Assembly (NCBI GenBank): GCA_016218715.1
Contig: JACRDG010000020.1
Span: 1-64,000 of the forward strand
Origin: Desulfomonile tiedjei
GTDB taxonomy: Bacteria > Desulfobacterota > Desulfomonilia > Desulfomonilales > Desulfomonilaceae
Reading direction: 5' to 3'
Length of the DNA: 64,000 nt
Shown here: piece after piece, positions 45,715 to 54,444 of the stretch
Position numbering within the stretch: position 1 is the stretch's first letter
Layout: every line of letters begins with the position of its first letter
Program-made: the position numbers and the translations under genes
The notes under the pieces: generated by a model
Seen by the model: only the letters and a program-made list of their open reading frames with translations
Database searches by the model: none
What the model was told of the DNA's origin: nothing

Positions 45715-46875
45715 GTGGCCGCGTTGAAGATTCTGCACATCTGCTATGAGTATCCCCCCGTGGGCGGCGGAGGCGGCGAAGCGTGCCGGCGGATTGCCGA
45801 GCAGACGGCGCAGCGGGATGTCTCTGCGGTGGTTCTGACCTCCTGGTTTCGCGGGCTTCCGAAGGTCGAGCGGCAGGCGAACCTTGAAGTCCGTCGCCTG
45901 TTTTGCTTTCGAAGCCGCGACTATCAGAGCACGATCTTCGAGATGTTCCTGTACCTGATTATTGCTCTCCCTGTCGCCGTCTATCTCCAGGCCAGCCGAA
46001 GCTTTGACCTCGTTCACGTCCACTTCGCGGTCCCGTGCGGCCCAATCGGTTTCGTGCTCCACAAACTGTTCGGTGTGAAGTATATCATGACTCTGCAAGG
46101 TGGGGATGTGCCCTCCTTCGTGCCCGCTCAGACCGGAGGAGCCTTCTCCGTGATCAAACCACTGACCGTTCCCATCTGGCGCAATGCCTCGCGGATCTTC
46201 GCCGTGAGCGCAGGTTTGGCGCACATGGCGGAAAGAGACTATCCCGGGGTCACGGTCGACGTGATACCCAACGGAGTGGATGACGTCTTCTTCTTGGGCC
46301 GTTTCCGAGACGAGCGTTGTGACACGGGGATAGCCTTCGTCGGAAGGCTTGCCGATCAGAAACAGGTGGACGTGCTCCTCTTGGCCCTGGCGAAGCTGAT
46401 CGACAGAAACGAATGGGAGGCTCATGTTGCCGGCGACGGCCCCCTTGCTGCGCAACTCGAGGAACTCGCTCGCTCGCAGCGGCTTACTTCGCGGGTCACC
46501 TTTCACGGATGGCTGAAACAAGAGCAGCTGCTGGATGTTCTCGCGAGAGCTGACATCTTTGTGCTCCCTTCGAGCGCGGAAGGTCTCCCGTTGGCAGCGC
46601 TCCAAGCCATGGCCGCCGGACTCCTGGTCGTCGGGTCAGACGTGACCGGTATCAGGGATCTGATCGATCACGGGAAGACCGGTTACCTCTTTCCGAATCG
46701 TGACGTGGCAGCGCTCGCGGGGTTGCTTGGCGACCTCCTGTCGGACCGGGCGACACTGCGTACGATGCAGGAACGGGCAGCTTCTGAGGCCGATCGGTAT
46801 CGCTGGTCGCGGATTGCCGACGGATACCTCATTGCGTACAACAGTCTTGTTCCATCGGTAGAGGCGAGCTGCTAG
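45715..46875 (+). CDS. GT4-type glycosyltransferase
   Basis: 386 residues (GTG 45715; TTG 45724 is possible with GGGTGG ahead). Two Rossmann domains are evident. The acceptor side starts KILHICYEYPPVGGGGGEAC with a long Gly loop, and the donor side has the EX7E-like SSAEGLPLAALQAMAAGLLVV. It transfers a nucleotide-activated sugar, probably to a surface glycan or lipid, on the cytosolic side. Its neighbours are two methyltransferases and a large membrane protein, so a small glycan or glycolipid locus is likely. Confidence 0.9.
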   Translation: MAALKILHICYEYPPVGGGGGEACRRIAEQTAQRDVSAVVLTSWFRGLPKVERQANLEVRRLFCFRSRDYQSTIFEMFLYLIIALPVAVYLQASRSFDLVHVHFAVPCGPIGFVLHKLFGVKYIMTLQGGDVPSFVPAQTGGAFSVIKPLTVPIWRNASRIFAVSAGLAHMAERDYPGVTVDVIPNGVDDVFFLGRFRDERCDTGIAFVGRLADQKQVDVLLLALAKLIDRNEWEAHVAGDGPLAAQLEELARSQRLTSRVTFHGWLKQEQLLDVLARADIFVLPSSAEGLPLAALQAMAAGLLVVGSDVTGIRDLIDHGKTGYLFPNRDVAALAGLLGDLLSDRATLRTMQERAASEADRYRWSRIADGYLIAYNSLVPSVEASC

Positions 46876-46985
46876 ACCGGCATGTAACTATTTGCCGGGA
46901 CAAACGCAGTCCCGCGCAATGACCGTGGGGGAGGTTACCCGCCGCGGAGTCTCCGCGACAGAAATGCCAGCCGCAGGACTAGGTG

Positions 46986-47882
46986 ATGAACCGAGAAAGC
47001 ATCCTGCCCGAGACCGAGAGGCAAGAACTTCTCAACGACATCGTCGAGCAGGTGCAGGACTTCTGCACGAGATGTCGTAAAGGCGGTGCAGAAGATCTGG
47101 CGGCAGAGTTCCTCAGCGAGGAACGGGCGCGAGAGCATCTCCAAATGCTTGAGACCCTTGTGGGGAGGCCCCTCAAGGGTTCCTCTCTCCTCGAGATCGG
47201 TTCGGGGTACGGCATGTTCCTGGCTGCGGCAAGACGTTGCACCGGAGCAGAATCGTTCGGTATCGAGCCGGGTGTGGACGACTACGTCTCGCGGTCGGTG
47301 GCACGACGTTTGCTCCGCGCAGCGAACATCCGTGACACGGTCATCGTCTATGCGGAGGGCGAGAACCTTCCTTTTCGAGACGAGAGTTTTGACTTCGTGT
47401 ACTCGAGCAATGTCCTGGAACATGTCCGAGACCCGGAAGCGGTGATTCATGAGGGGTTTCGCGCCGTGAAACCCGGCGGCCGCGTCGTGTTCGTCGTTCC
47501 TAACTATCGCTCCTTCTGGGAAGGGCACTACCGTCTGCCCTGGCTGCCCATTTTCAACCGGCTGTGGCTTGGCAAGGCGTATGTAACGCTCTGGGGTCGT
47601 GATCCCGCGTTTCTCGACACGCTCCACTTCGTCACTCCGTCGATGGTTCGGAAATGGCTTTCGACGCTGCCGGCCAACCACCGACTCGTCACCATGGGTG
47701 AGGAGATCTGCGCGAAACGTCTGAAGGACCTGTCTTTCGGGTCATGGGGAGGACTTGACGGAGTCCGGCGTGCCGTTGGAGTGCTTCAGCGCTGGGGGCT
47801 ATCGCAAGTGGCGATCAAGCTCCTCAGCGTCTTGGAGGCTTACACGCCACTTATTCTGGTTGTCGAGAAGACGTGCCCGTGA
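46986..47882 (+). CDS. Class I SAM-dependent methyltransferase
   Basis: 298 residues from ATG 46986 (GTG 46983 is three bases upstream). Motif I LLEIGSGYGMFLAAARR is at about residue 63. The later VLEHVRDPEAVIHEGFRAVKPGGRVVFVVPN block, seen in parts, defines the Methyltransf_11 family. The C-terminal 100 residues contain Trp-rich LPWLPIFNRLWLG, unlike generic members. Position after a glycosyltransferase suggests a sugar or lipid acceptor. Confidence 0.87.
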   Translation: MNRESILPETERQELLNDIVEQVQDFCTRCRKGGAEDLAAEFLSEERAREHLQMLETLVGRPLKGSSLLEIGSGYGMFLAAARRCTGAESFGIEPGVDDYVSRSVARRLLRAANIRDTVIVYAEGENLPFRDESFDFVYSSNVLEHVRDPEAVIHEGFRAVKPGGRVVFVVPNYRSFWEGHYRLPWLPIFNRLWLGKAYVTLWGRDPAFLDTLHFVTPSMVRKWLSTLPANHRLVTMGEEICAKRLKDLSFGSWGGLDGVRRAVGVLQRWGLSQVAIKLLSVLEAYTPLILVVEKTCP

Positions 47883-47934
47883 CCGCCCGCGGGATTCGGG
47901 GGGCTGCTTCTGGTCTCTTGTAGAGAGGTCTGAT

Positions 47935-48648
47935 TTGTCCGAGGAAGCCACACGTTACGATCGGATTTGGTCCCAGTGCTGGGGCGATGTGCAGCGATAC
48001 GGCCCATCCCACAGGATCCACCGTGACATTCTCCTCAAGATACTGAGCCAACTGCAGTTTGAAACGCTCCTCGAAGTAGGCTGCGGGAACGGGGTAAACC
48101 TCTTTACCGTCCGCCAAGCCTTCCCGGGTGTTCGCTTGACCGGCACGGACATCTCCGGGACCGCGCTCGATCAGGCACGTCGATTCCTGCCCGACATCCC
48201 GCTCCACCAGCTCGACGCAACGCAAGACATGGTCCCGGGACAGTATGACGTGGTGCTCTCCTTGGACGTCCTCGAGCACATTGAGGATGACGTGGCTCAC
48301 ATGCGCAACCTGTACCGAGGGAGCAAGAAATATGTGGTGATTTCAACGTTGCAGGGACGCATGCGCGATTTTGAGGTCGGTATCGGACACGTGCGCAACT
48401 ATCGCCCGGGGGAGCTTCAAGCAAAACTGGCTTCGGTCGGTTTCGGAATCGAGCAAACGATCCAGTGGGGTTGGCCTCTGTTCTCCCCGCTCTTTCGAGA
48501 CTATCTCTCCCGCTGTGGAGGCCAAGAGCACACCTTCGGCCCCTACGGTCCTGCCAAGATCCTGGCCTGCCAACTGATCTACTGGCTGTTTCGCCTCAAT
48601 AGCTCTCAGAGGGGGGACATGCTCTTCGTGGTTGGGTCCAAGAAGTGA
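47935..48648 (+). CDS. Class I SAM-dependent methyltransferase
   Basis: 237 residues started at TTG 47935, which has AGAGAGG six bases ahead; the longer frame from 47755 overlaps the previous gene and has no family character. Motif I is LLEVGCGNGVNLFTVRQ and motif II LTGTDISG, then LSLDVLEHIEDDVAHMRN. The C-terminus has a hydrophobic patch (WGWPLFSPLFRDYL). It is 52 bp after the preceding methyltransferase, likely one operon with the glycosyltransferase. Confidence 0.85.
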   Translation: MSEEATRYDRIWSQCWGDVQRYGPSHRIHRDILLKILSQLQFETLLEVGCGNGVNLFTVRQAFPGVRLTGTDISGTALDQARRFLPDIPLHQLDATQDMVPGQYDVVLSLDVLEHIEDDVAHMRNLYRGSKKYVVISTLQGRMRDFEVGIGHVRNYRPGELQAKLASVGFGIEQTIQWGWPLFSPLFRDYLSRCGGQEHTFGPYGPAKILACQLIYWLFRLNSSQRGDMLFVVGSKK

Positions 48649-48691
48649 TACAGTGCGAGGGAACAGCGACCACGCGTCATCGCCCTGCTCA

Positions 48692-50860
48692 TCACTCGAC
48701 CTTCATCAAGACGGAAGAGCCGTGATCGTCCAGCACGGTTACATGTCTGGAGTTCAAGGGAAAGGGGAGCATACGGGACGCATCGAAACGGACCGTCACC
48801 GCTTTGCCGTCACCGCTTTTCTGCGCGACAGCCAGTTCCGCTTTCTGTGCCCACGGCCACAGCAGTCTGTCACGGCCGAAGGTTATTCCGCCGATACCGA
48901 ACTTGCGTGAACCGCGGGCACGGACAATTCTGAATCTTGTCGCTTCACGAGCGGCGCTGATATCGAAATCAAGCCACCCTGACGAACCGGCGGGAACAGT
49001 GGCGGTACGAGAATCACCACGAAGGAATCTGCCCCACTGGTCGATAGGAACAACCTCTACCTCCGCGGGACCGCCCTCGCTCTTCACGAAAAGTCTCAGC
49101 ACCCGCGGGAAGTCTCCTGCCCGGGGCTCAATCTCTATCCAGTCAAAGGTCGAGGCAGGAATGTACCCCTCATACGCGAGCGGCTGGTGCGTTTTCCGCG
49201 TGGACAGCGGCGAGAACCGAAAGTCAGGCTGCGTGGTCCACCAGTCCGGTTCCGGAACGCCCTCGAAATCGGGGTGGTAGACGGTCGGATTGTACAAAGC
49301 TGCGAACCGGATATCGGGCCGCTCCCACCACTGAGCGGCCGGAGTGCGGCTCAACGTCGGATGGTAGTATACGGCCCCGACCCGCATGGCCCCCTCGATG
49401 AAGTAATACGGCATGACGATTATGCTGGAATACAGGACGCGGTCTCCCGGCTTGGCCTCAGCCAGCAGCAACTTGACCTGCGCGGAATCGAAAGCCAGCG
49501 GTTCGCGTGTCCGAACATGCTCCGTGGTCGCCACAACCTGCTCCACGCCATTGGCTCCCATATTGAAAACATAGCCGCACAGCACGGCGAAGGCGACGAG
49601 CGGCCAAGCCCTCGCAAGCGTGAAATGTTCCGCAGCTCCAGGACTTCTGGCATAGGATACGAGCCAGCGCCAGGCCGATTCGATCACGTACCACAGGCTC
49701 TGTGCAACTGCACCGTACAGGATCACCACCAGCGGTATCCATACCCTGAGGATGACGTCGCCCGGATGGTACGCACGGTACAACATCAGCCCTAAGAGAA
49801 ACAGAAGGCACAAGGCTACGACGTTGAGTATCGCGGGCCGTCGCTCGTTGGGGACCACGATGAAGCCAAATACCACAAGCCCGCAAAAGAAGGTCATCGC
49901 CCCGAACAGCCCTCCTTCGAGCCGCACCACCTGGAGCAAGAGGGCCGCGAGATGCTGTGCTGCGCCTTCCAATACCCAGACGAGCATATTCACGTCTCGG
50001 GGAGCGATTTCCGGATTGAAGAGCGTCGGGCGTTCTACCACTGCAGGCAAAACAAAGGCAATCGCTATTGCAGCGACGGTGGCCACGACCGGCAGCCACC
50101 TTCTCGGGCGTCGATCCACACCGGCAAGCGATACCGAAAGCAGCACCGACATCAGGGCATAGAGCCGCCCCACCGGATGCATCGCCATCAGCAAGATTCC
50201 GCCGATGACCAGGCACCACGGTGCGTCCCCCCGGCGTGAGACGATGCGAGCCCATACGATCAAGGCCATGCCCATGGCTGTGTTGGACGGCACCACATGA
50301 TGCAGCCCGGTGTCCGGAAAGACCTTCAGGCTCAGGAGCACTAGGGCGATCCCGGCTACCGGAGCGCCCCACAGCGTGGAGAGCACATAGGCAAAGGCAA
50401 TACCGAAAAAGAGCGGGCCGAAACTCCACACTATCTTGTACGAGGTCAGCGCATCGAAGCCAAGGCTTTGAACCCCCAGAAGTATGACTGAAAACAACGG
50501 ATGATAGACCGGGAACACCCGCTTCGCGAGAAGTGCCTCATGGGCCGCATCAGCATCGGAAGTGCGGAACGAGAGCTGTTGGCGAAGATCCTCCAGGGCC
50601 GGGCAGTTCTGAAAGAAACACTCATTCATCTGCACGGTCTTCAGCACATACGTGACCGAATCGTCGACCTCCGGCAGCATCGGACGAGACCACAGCGGCC
50701 ACCCAGCGAGGAAGGTCTGTATCCCGACAAAGAGCACGAACCCCAGTGACAGCAGAAACCAGGAAACGACGCGAGGGCTTCGTGGAGATTCGTCCGCAGA
50801 AATAAGGAGGTGCGAGAGGGCATCACGGAATCGATGCCATGAAAGGATGGGGTTATCCAG
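48692..50860 (-). CDS. Polytopic membrane protein, possibly a GT-C type glycosyltransferase, CTG start
   Basis: 722 residues if started at CTG 50860, which has GGAGAGGT six bases ahead. The first GTG in frame (50737) would cut into the first membrane helix (VVSWFLLSLGFVLFVGI). Then come about ten hydrophobic segments to residue 420 and a soluble C-terminal domain of about 300 residues with a beta-sandwich look (SGWLDFDISAAREATRFRIVRARG). An acidic pair in the first loop (PEVDDSVTYV) is where GT-C enzymes carry catalytic Asp/Glu. No family name can be assigned. It converges on the methyltransferases at 46.9-48.6 kb. Confidence 0.8.
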   Translation of the reverse strand: MDNPILSWHRFRDALSHLLISADESPRSPRVVSWFLLSLGFVLFVGIQTFLAGWPLWSRPMLPEVDDSVTYVLKTVQMNECFFQNCPALEDLRQQLSFRTSDADAAHEALLAKRVFPVYHPLFSVILLGVQSLGFDALTSYKIVWSFGPLFFGIAFAYVLSTLWGAPVAGIALVLLSLKVFPDTGLHHVVPSNTAMGMALIVWARIVSRRGDAPWCLVIGGILLMAMHPVGRLYALMSVLLSVSLAGVDRRPRRWLPVVATVAAIAIAFVLPAVVERPTLFNPEIAPRDVNMLVWVLEGAAQHLAALLLQVVRLEGGLFGAMTFFCGLVVFGFIVVPNERRPAILNVVALCLLFLLGLMLYRAYHPGDVILRVWIPLVVILYGAVAQSLWYVIESAWRWLVSYARSPGAAEHFTLARAWPLVAFAVLCGYVFNMGANGVEQVVATTEHVRTREPLAFDSAQVKLLLAEAKPGDRVLYSSIIVMPYYFIEGAMRVGAVYYHPTLSRTPAAQWWERPDIRFAALYNPTVYHPDFEGVPEPDWWTTQPDFRFSPLSTRKTHQPLAYEGYIPASTFDWIEIEPRAGDFPRVLRLFVKSEGGPAEVEVVPIDQWGRFLRGDSRTATVPAGSSGWLDFDISAAREATRFRIVRARGSRKFGIGGITFGRDRLLWPWAQKAELAVAQKSGDGKAVTVRFDASRMLPFPLNSRHVTVLDDHGSSVLMKVE

Positions 50861-50964
50861 GGTAGTACCTCTCCGGCCTCAGCTCGATCAGGCCCGTGAA
50901 GACCGCATGCGGTCGGAAGCCTACCTGCCGGCAAGCAGCCTCCCGCATGCGTCGCGACTCGTGA

Positions 50965-53016
50965 CTAGATGCTGAAAAAGACTTTCTGAAGCACTTTGGG
51001 CGTGTAACCGACCACATCCAAGTAGAGCGTGATGCCGCCATTGAAGAATGGCCACCCTGCGCCCATTATCATTGCAGTATCAATGTCTTTGGGATCTGCA
51101 ACGACCTTCTCCTTGAGGATCAGATCGATCTCCACGGTAAGGTTGGTCAGCAGGCGGTCGAGGATTTCTTCTTTGACGAACTCTTTGTCCCCTTTGTCTT
51201 TCCAGATTTCCTCGACTTTGGGATGCAGCTTCTTGCCGGGTCCCATCCCCTGGTAGATCGAGGGGACCTTTTCCTCCACCAGTTGCTTGAGGTGCTCGTT
51301 AACTGGGAATCGGTCCGGCCAAGCCTTGTTGCAGGTTTCCAGCACATGGAACGCAACGGCAGGACCGACGAGCGTCAGCAGGTCGATGGGCGCCATGGGG
51401 AGGCCCAGCATCAGAGCCGCGTCGTCGACCTGGGTGAAGTCCGCGCCCTCGTCCACGATCTCGAAGCAGTCGCTCAACAGCTTGGTCAGCAGCCTATTGA
51501 CGAGAAATGCCGGAGAATCCTTCACCAGGATCGCGGTCTTGTAGATTTTCTTTGCACACTCGAACGCGGTTGCGAGGGTCACGTCGTCGGTCTTCTCTCC
51601 CTTGATGATCTCGAGGAGCGGGAGCACTGCCACCGGATTGAAGAAGTGAAATCCCACCACTCGCTCCGGATTCTTGAGCTTTGACGCCATCTCCGTGACC
51701 GAGAGACTCGACGTATTGGTCGCGAGCAGGCACGTAGGAGAAACCACCGCCTCAGCCTGAGCGAAGACGTCCTGCTTGATCGGCATCTGTTCGAAAACCG
51801 CCTCGATGACGAAGTCGCAGTCCGCGAACTGTTCCCAGTCGAGCGTGCCGATGAGGATGTGGTACAGGTGGTCTGCCTTTGCTTGGGTGAGTCGTCCTTT
51901 ACTTACGAGCGCCGAAAGCTCCCCTTTGACGTATCCCAACCCTTTGTCAAGGAACTCCTGCTTGATGTCCTTCATCACCACGGGGACTCCGTAGCGCCTC
52001 AGGAAGAGCAGCGCCAACTGCGATGCCATCAGACCCGCGCCTATGATTCCGATTTTCTTTATCGGCCGCGCTTTGACGTCCTTAGGTACCCCCACCGGCT
52101 TCTTGGCCCGGCGTTGAACGAGGTCGAAGCTGTACACACCGGCCTTGCACTGCCGGGTCTTGATCAGATCGCCCAGAGCCTTATCCTCCTGGGCAAAACA
52201 CTCGTCGATGGTATGGCTCGGATCGCACGCGAACTCGATCAAGTCGATAGCCCGGTACGGCGCGGGTGCGGCCCCGTGGACTCGCATGTCCACATACGCG
52301 CGTGCCCCGTCGAGCAGGGGCTTGAGCTTCGAGGTATCCGGCGGCTTTCGCTCGATCTTCTCTTTACCTTCGATAATGTCTTCGAGGAGTTGGAGCGATT
52401 CGTCGAAGAACTCCACGGACGGAAACAGTCGATCCGCGATGCCGAGCGAAAACGCGGTGGAGCCGTCTATCATCCGGTTCTGGTTGAGCGGGTTGTACAC
52501 GACGAGTTCCAGCGCCTTTTCCGGGCCGATGAGCCGGGGCACGAGCGACGACCCGCCCCAGCCCGGAATCAGGCCCAGGAAGCATTCGGGGAACGCAATT
52601 GCGGTAACCGCCTTCGAAACGGTGCGGTAGTCGCAATAGAGGGAGATCTCCAGGCCTCCGCCCAGTGCAGCTCCGTTGATCGCTGCCAGGGTGGGGATCT
52701 TCAGATCCATAATCCGCTTCATCGCCGCGTGACCTGCAGCGCCAATGCTGCGGCCCTGCTCGAAGGTGTTGACGAAGGGGACCTGCATGAGGTCCGCTCC
52801 TGCAGCAAAGATGTAGTGCTTGCCGCAGAGCATCATCCCCTTCACGTCTTTGGTCGCCTCAATCTGGTCCACGGCCTTTTGGAGAGACGCGAGGGCCTTT
52901 TCGTCGAAGGTGTTCGGCGTTCGGTAGTCCGCTCCGTTGTCCATGGTGACTATGGCGATCTTGCCGACGCGGGAATCAAAATTCTTTATATGGAAGAGAG
53001 TCGATGTATCAGCCAT
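50965..53016 (-). CDS. Fatty acid oxidation complex alpha subunit (enoyl-CoA hydratase / 3-hydroxyacyl-CoA dehydrogenase)
   Basis: 683 residues from ATG 53016, AAAGGAA ahead; the frame extends to 53154. The N-terminal crotonase domain (about 1-230) has the oxyanion-hole region FAAGADLM and the active-site segment PECFLGLIPGWGGSSLVPRLIG, in parts. The dehydrogenase domains (about 330-680) carry the NAD motif GIIGAGLMASQLALLF, where the common GxGxMG reads GAGLMA. It hydrates and then oxidises enoyl-CoA in beta-oxidation. The next gene upstream is the thiolase. The sequence resembles actinobacterial-type FadB more than the E. coli one. Confidence 0.93.
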   Translation of the reverse strand: MADTSTLFHIKNFDSRVGKIAIVTMDNGADYRTPNTFDEKALASLQKAVDQIEATKDVKGMMLCGKHYIFAAGADLMQVPFVNTFEQGRSIGAAGHAAMKRIMDLKIPTLAAINGAALGGGLEISLYCDYRTVSKAVTAIAFPECFLGLIPGWGGSSLVPRLIGPEKALELVVYNPLNQNRMIDGSTAFSLGIADRLFPSVEFFDESLQLLEDIIEGKEKIERKPPDTSKLKPLLDGARAYVDMRVHGAAPAPYRAIDLIEFACDPSHTIDECFAQEDKALGDLIKTRQCKAGVYSFDLVQRRAKKPVGVPKDVKARPIKKIGIIGAGLMASQLALLFLRRYGVPVVMKDIKQEFLDKGLGYVKGELSALVSKGRLTQAKADHLYHILIGTLDWEQFADCDFVIEAVFEQMPIKQDVFAQAEAVVSPTCLLATNTSSLSVTEMASKLKNPERVVGFHFFNPVAVLPLLEIIKGEKTDDVTLATAFECAKKIYKTAILVKDSPAFLVNRLLTKLLSDCFEIVDEGADFTQVDDAALMLGLPMAPIDLLTLVGPAVAFHVLETCNKAWPDRFPVNEHLKQLVEEKVPSIYQGMGPGKKLHPKVEEIWKDKGDKEFVKEEILDRLLTNLTVEIDLILKEKVVADPKDIDTAMIMGAGWPFFNGGITLYLDVVGYTPKVLQKVFFSI

Positions 53017-53158
53017 GGCGGTTCCTTTCCGTTCAGGATTCCTTTCAGAATTACCGGTCGATCGGTTCTGCAAGCCGGGAGTGGGCCTGGTACGGCACAC
53101 GGCGCCCAGGAAGAACTCCCCGGCCTGAACCGTCCGGCCTCGGGGTGACGGCAACAGC

Positions 53159-54424
53159 TCAGTCTTTGTGTTTCTTCTTCTTTTCCTTGCCTTCTTTTTC
53201 CTCTACTTGTTCTTTCACTTCCTTCTCGTCTTTCTTGCCGTTCCGCTGAAGGTTTTTCCAGATGACGGTTCCTCCCTGACCGAGGCCCACGCACATGGTC
53301 GTCAGGCCGTACTTCGCGTCCGGATGCTCCGCGAACCCGTGCATCAAGTGGCATGACAGCCGGATGCCCGAAGAAGCTAGGGGATGACCGAAGGCAATGG
53401 CGCCACCATAGATATTCATCCGAGGATCTGCGGGATATTCGAGACCGAATTCGCGCATGAACGCGATGGCCTGTACCGCAAAGGCTTCGTTCAGCTCGAC
53501 CAGGCCGATGTCGTCCATGGTGAGGCCCGCGACGGTCAGGGCTTTATGCGTCGCGGGGATCGGGCCGATTCCCATTATTTCGGGCTTCACCCCGGCGTAG
53601 GCAAAGGATACGAGCTGCATCTTGGGCTGAATTCCCAGTTCCTCGGCCACATCTTTTGCCATGAGGATGCAACCAGCGGCCCCGTCGTTTAGCCCCGAGG
53701 AATTGCCAGCGGTGACCCTTCCCATGACCCTGAAAGGGGTCTTGAGTTTGGCAAGGCCTTCCAAGGTGGTTTCCGGTCGGGGTTGCTCATCTTTGTCCGC
53801 GACCGTCCACCCCTCTTTGGTGTACACAGTCATGGGGACAATCATCTCCCCGATCTTGCCCGAGTCGATGGCCGCCGCGGCCTTTTTCTGACACAGCAGG
53901 GAGTACTCGTCGGTCATGTCCTTCGTGACTTCCGGGAACATGTCGTGGAGATTCTCTGCCGTCTCTCCCATGGACATGGCGCTGGAATCCACCAGTTTGT
54001 CGGTGAGGAATCTGGGATTGGGATCGGCAGTGGCGCCCATGGGGTGATGTCCCATATGCTCCACCCCGCCGGCTATGGCCACATCACACGACCCCAGAGC
54101 GATGGCGCTGGCCGCTGAGGTGAGTGCGCTCATGCCGCCCGCGCACATGCGGTCGATGGAGTACCCCGCAACCGTTTCCGGCAATCCAGCCAGGATGACC
54201 GAAGTCCGACCCAGGGTCAGTCCCTGGTCCTTTTCCTGGCAGAACACGCCCCAGGCGTTCTCTCCGATCATTTCCGGCTTCACCTTCGGATTGCGCCTCA
54301 TGAGTTCCCGGATGACCTTCACGACCATGTCGTCCGCCCTGGTGTTCCAGAACACTCCCTTTTCTCCGGCCCTTCCGAAGGCGGTCCTTATCGCGTCGAC
54401 CAAAACAACTTTTCTTGCTTTCAT
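53159..54424 (-). CDS. Acetyl-CoA acyltransferase (thiolase) with charged C-terminal tail
   Basis: 421 residues from ATG 54424 (CGGAG eight bases ahead; GTG 54430 is alternative). It cleaves 3-ketoacyl-CoA to acetyl-CoA. Catalytic Cys lies in DRMCAGGMSALTSAA, the His in GGAIAFGHPLASSG, the second Cys in TTMCVGLGQGG. The normal thiolase fold ends at about residue 395. The last 30 residues are almost only Lys, Glu and Asp (ending KEKKKKHKD), which is unusual for the family. It lies between the acyl-CoA dehydrogenase and the FadB-like gene. Confidence 0.92.
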   Translation of the reverse strand: MKARKVVLVDAIRTAFGRAGEKGVFWNTRADDMVVKVIRELMRRNPKVKPEMIGENAWGVFCQEKDQGLTLGRTSVILAGLPETVAGYSIDRMCAGGMSALTSAASAIALGSCDVAIAGGVEHMGHHPMGATADPNPRFLTDKLVDSSAMSMGETAENLHDMFPEVTKDMTDEYSLLCQKKAAAAIDSGKIGEMIVPMTVYTKEGWTVADKDEQPRPETTLEGLAKLKTPFRVMGRVTAGNSSGLNDGAAGCILMAKDVAEELGIQPKMQLVSFAYAGVKPEIMGIGPIPATHKALTVAGLTMDDIGLVELNEAFAVQAIAFMREFGLEYPADPRMNIYGGAIAFGHPLASSGIRLSCHLMHGFAEHPDAKYGLTTMCVGLGQGGTVIWKNLQRNGKKDEKEVKEQVEEKEGKEKKKKHKD

Positions 54425-54444
54425 ATTCACGACTCCGATCGAGA

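Noticed and set aside
51859-53148. Long plus-strand frame of 429 codons opposite the FadB-like gene
   Set aside because: Shadow of a high-G+C gene; translation has no family character and the minus-strand protein is unmistakable.
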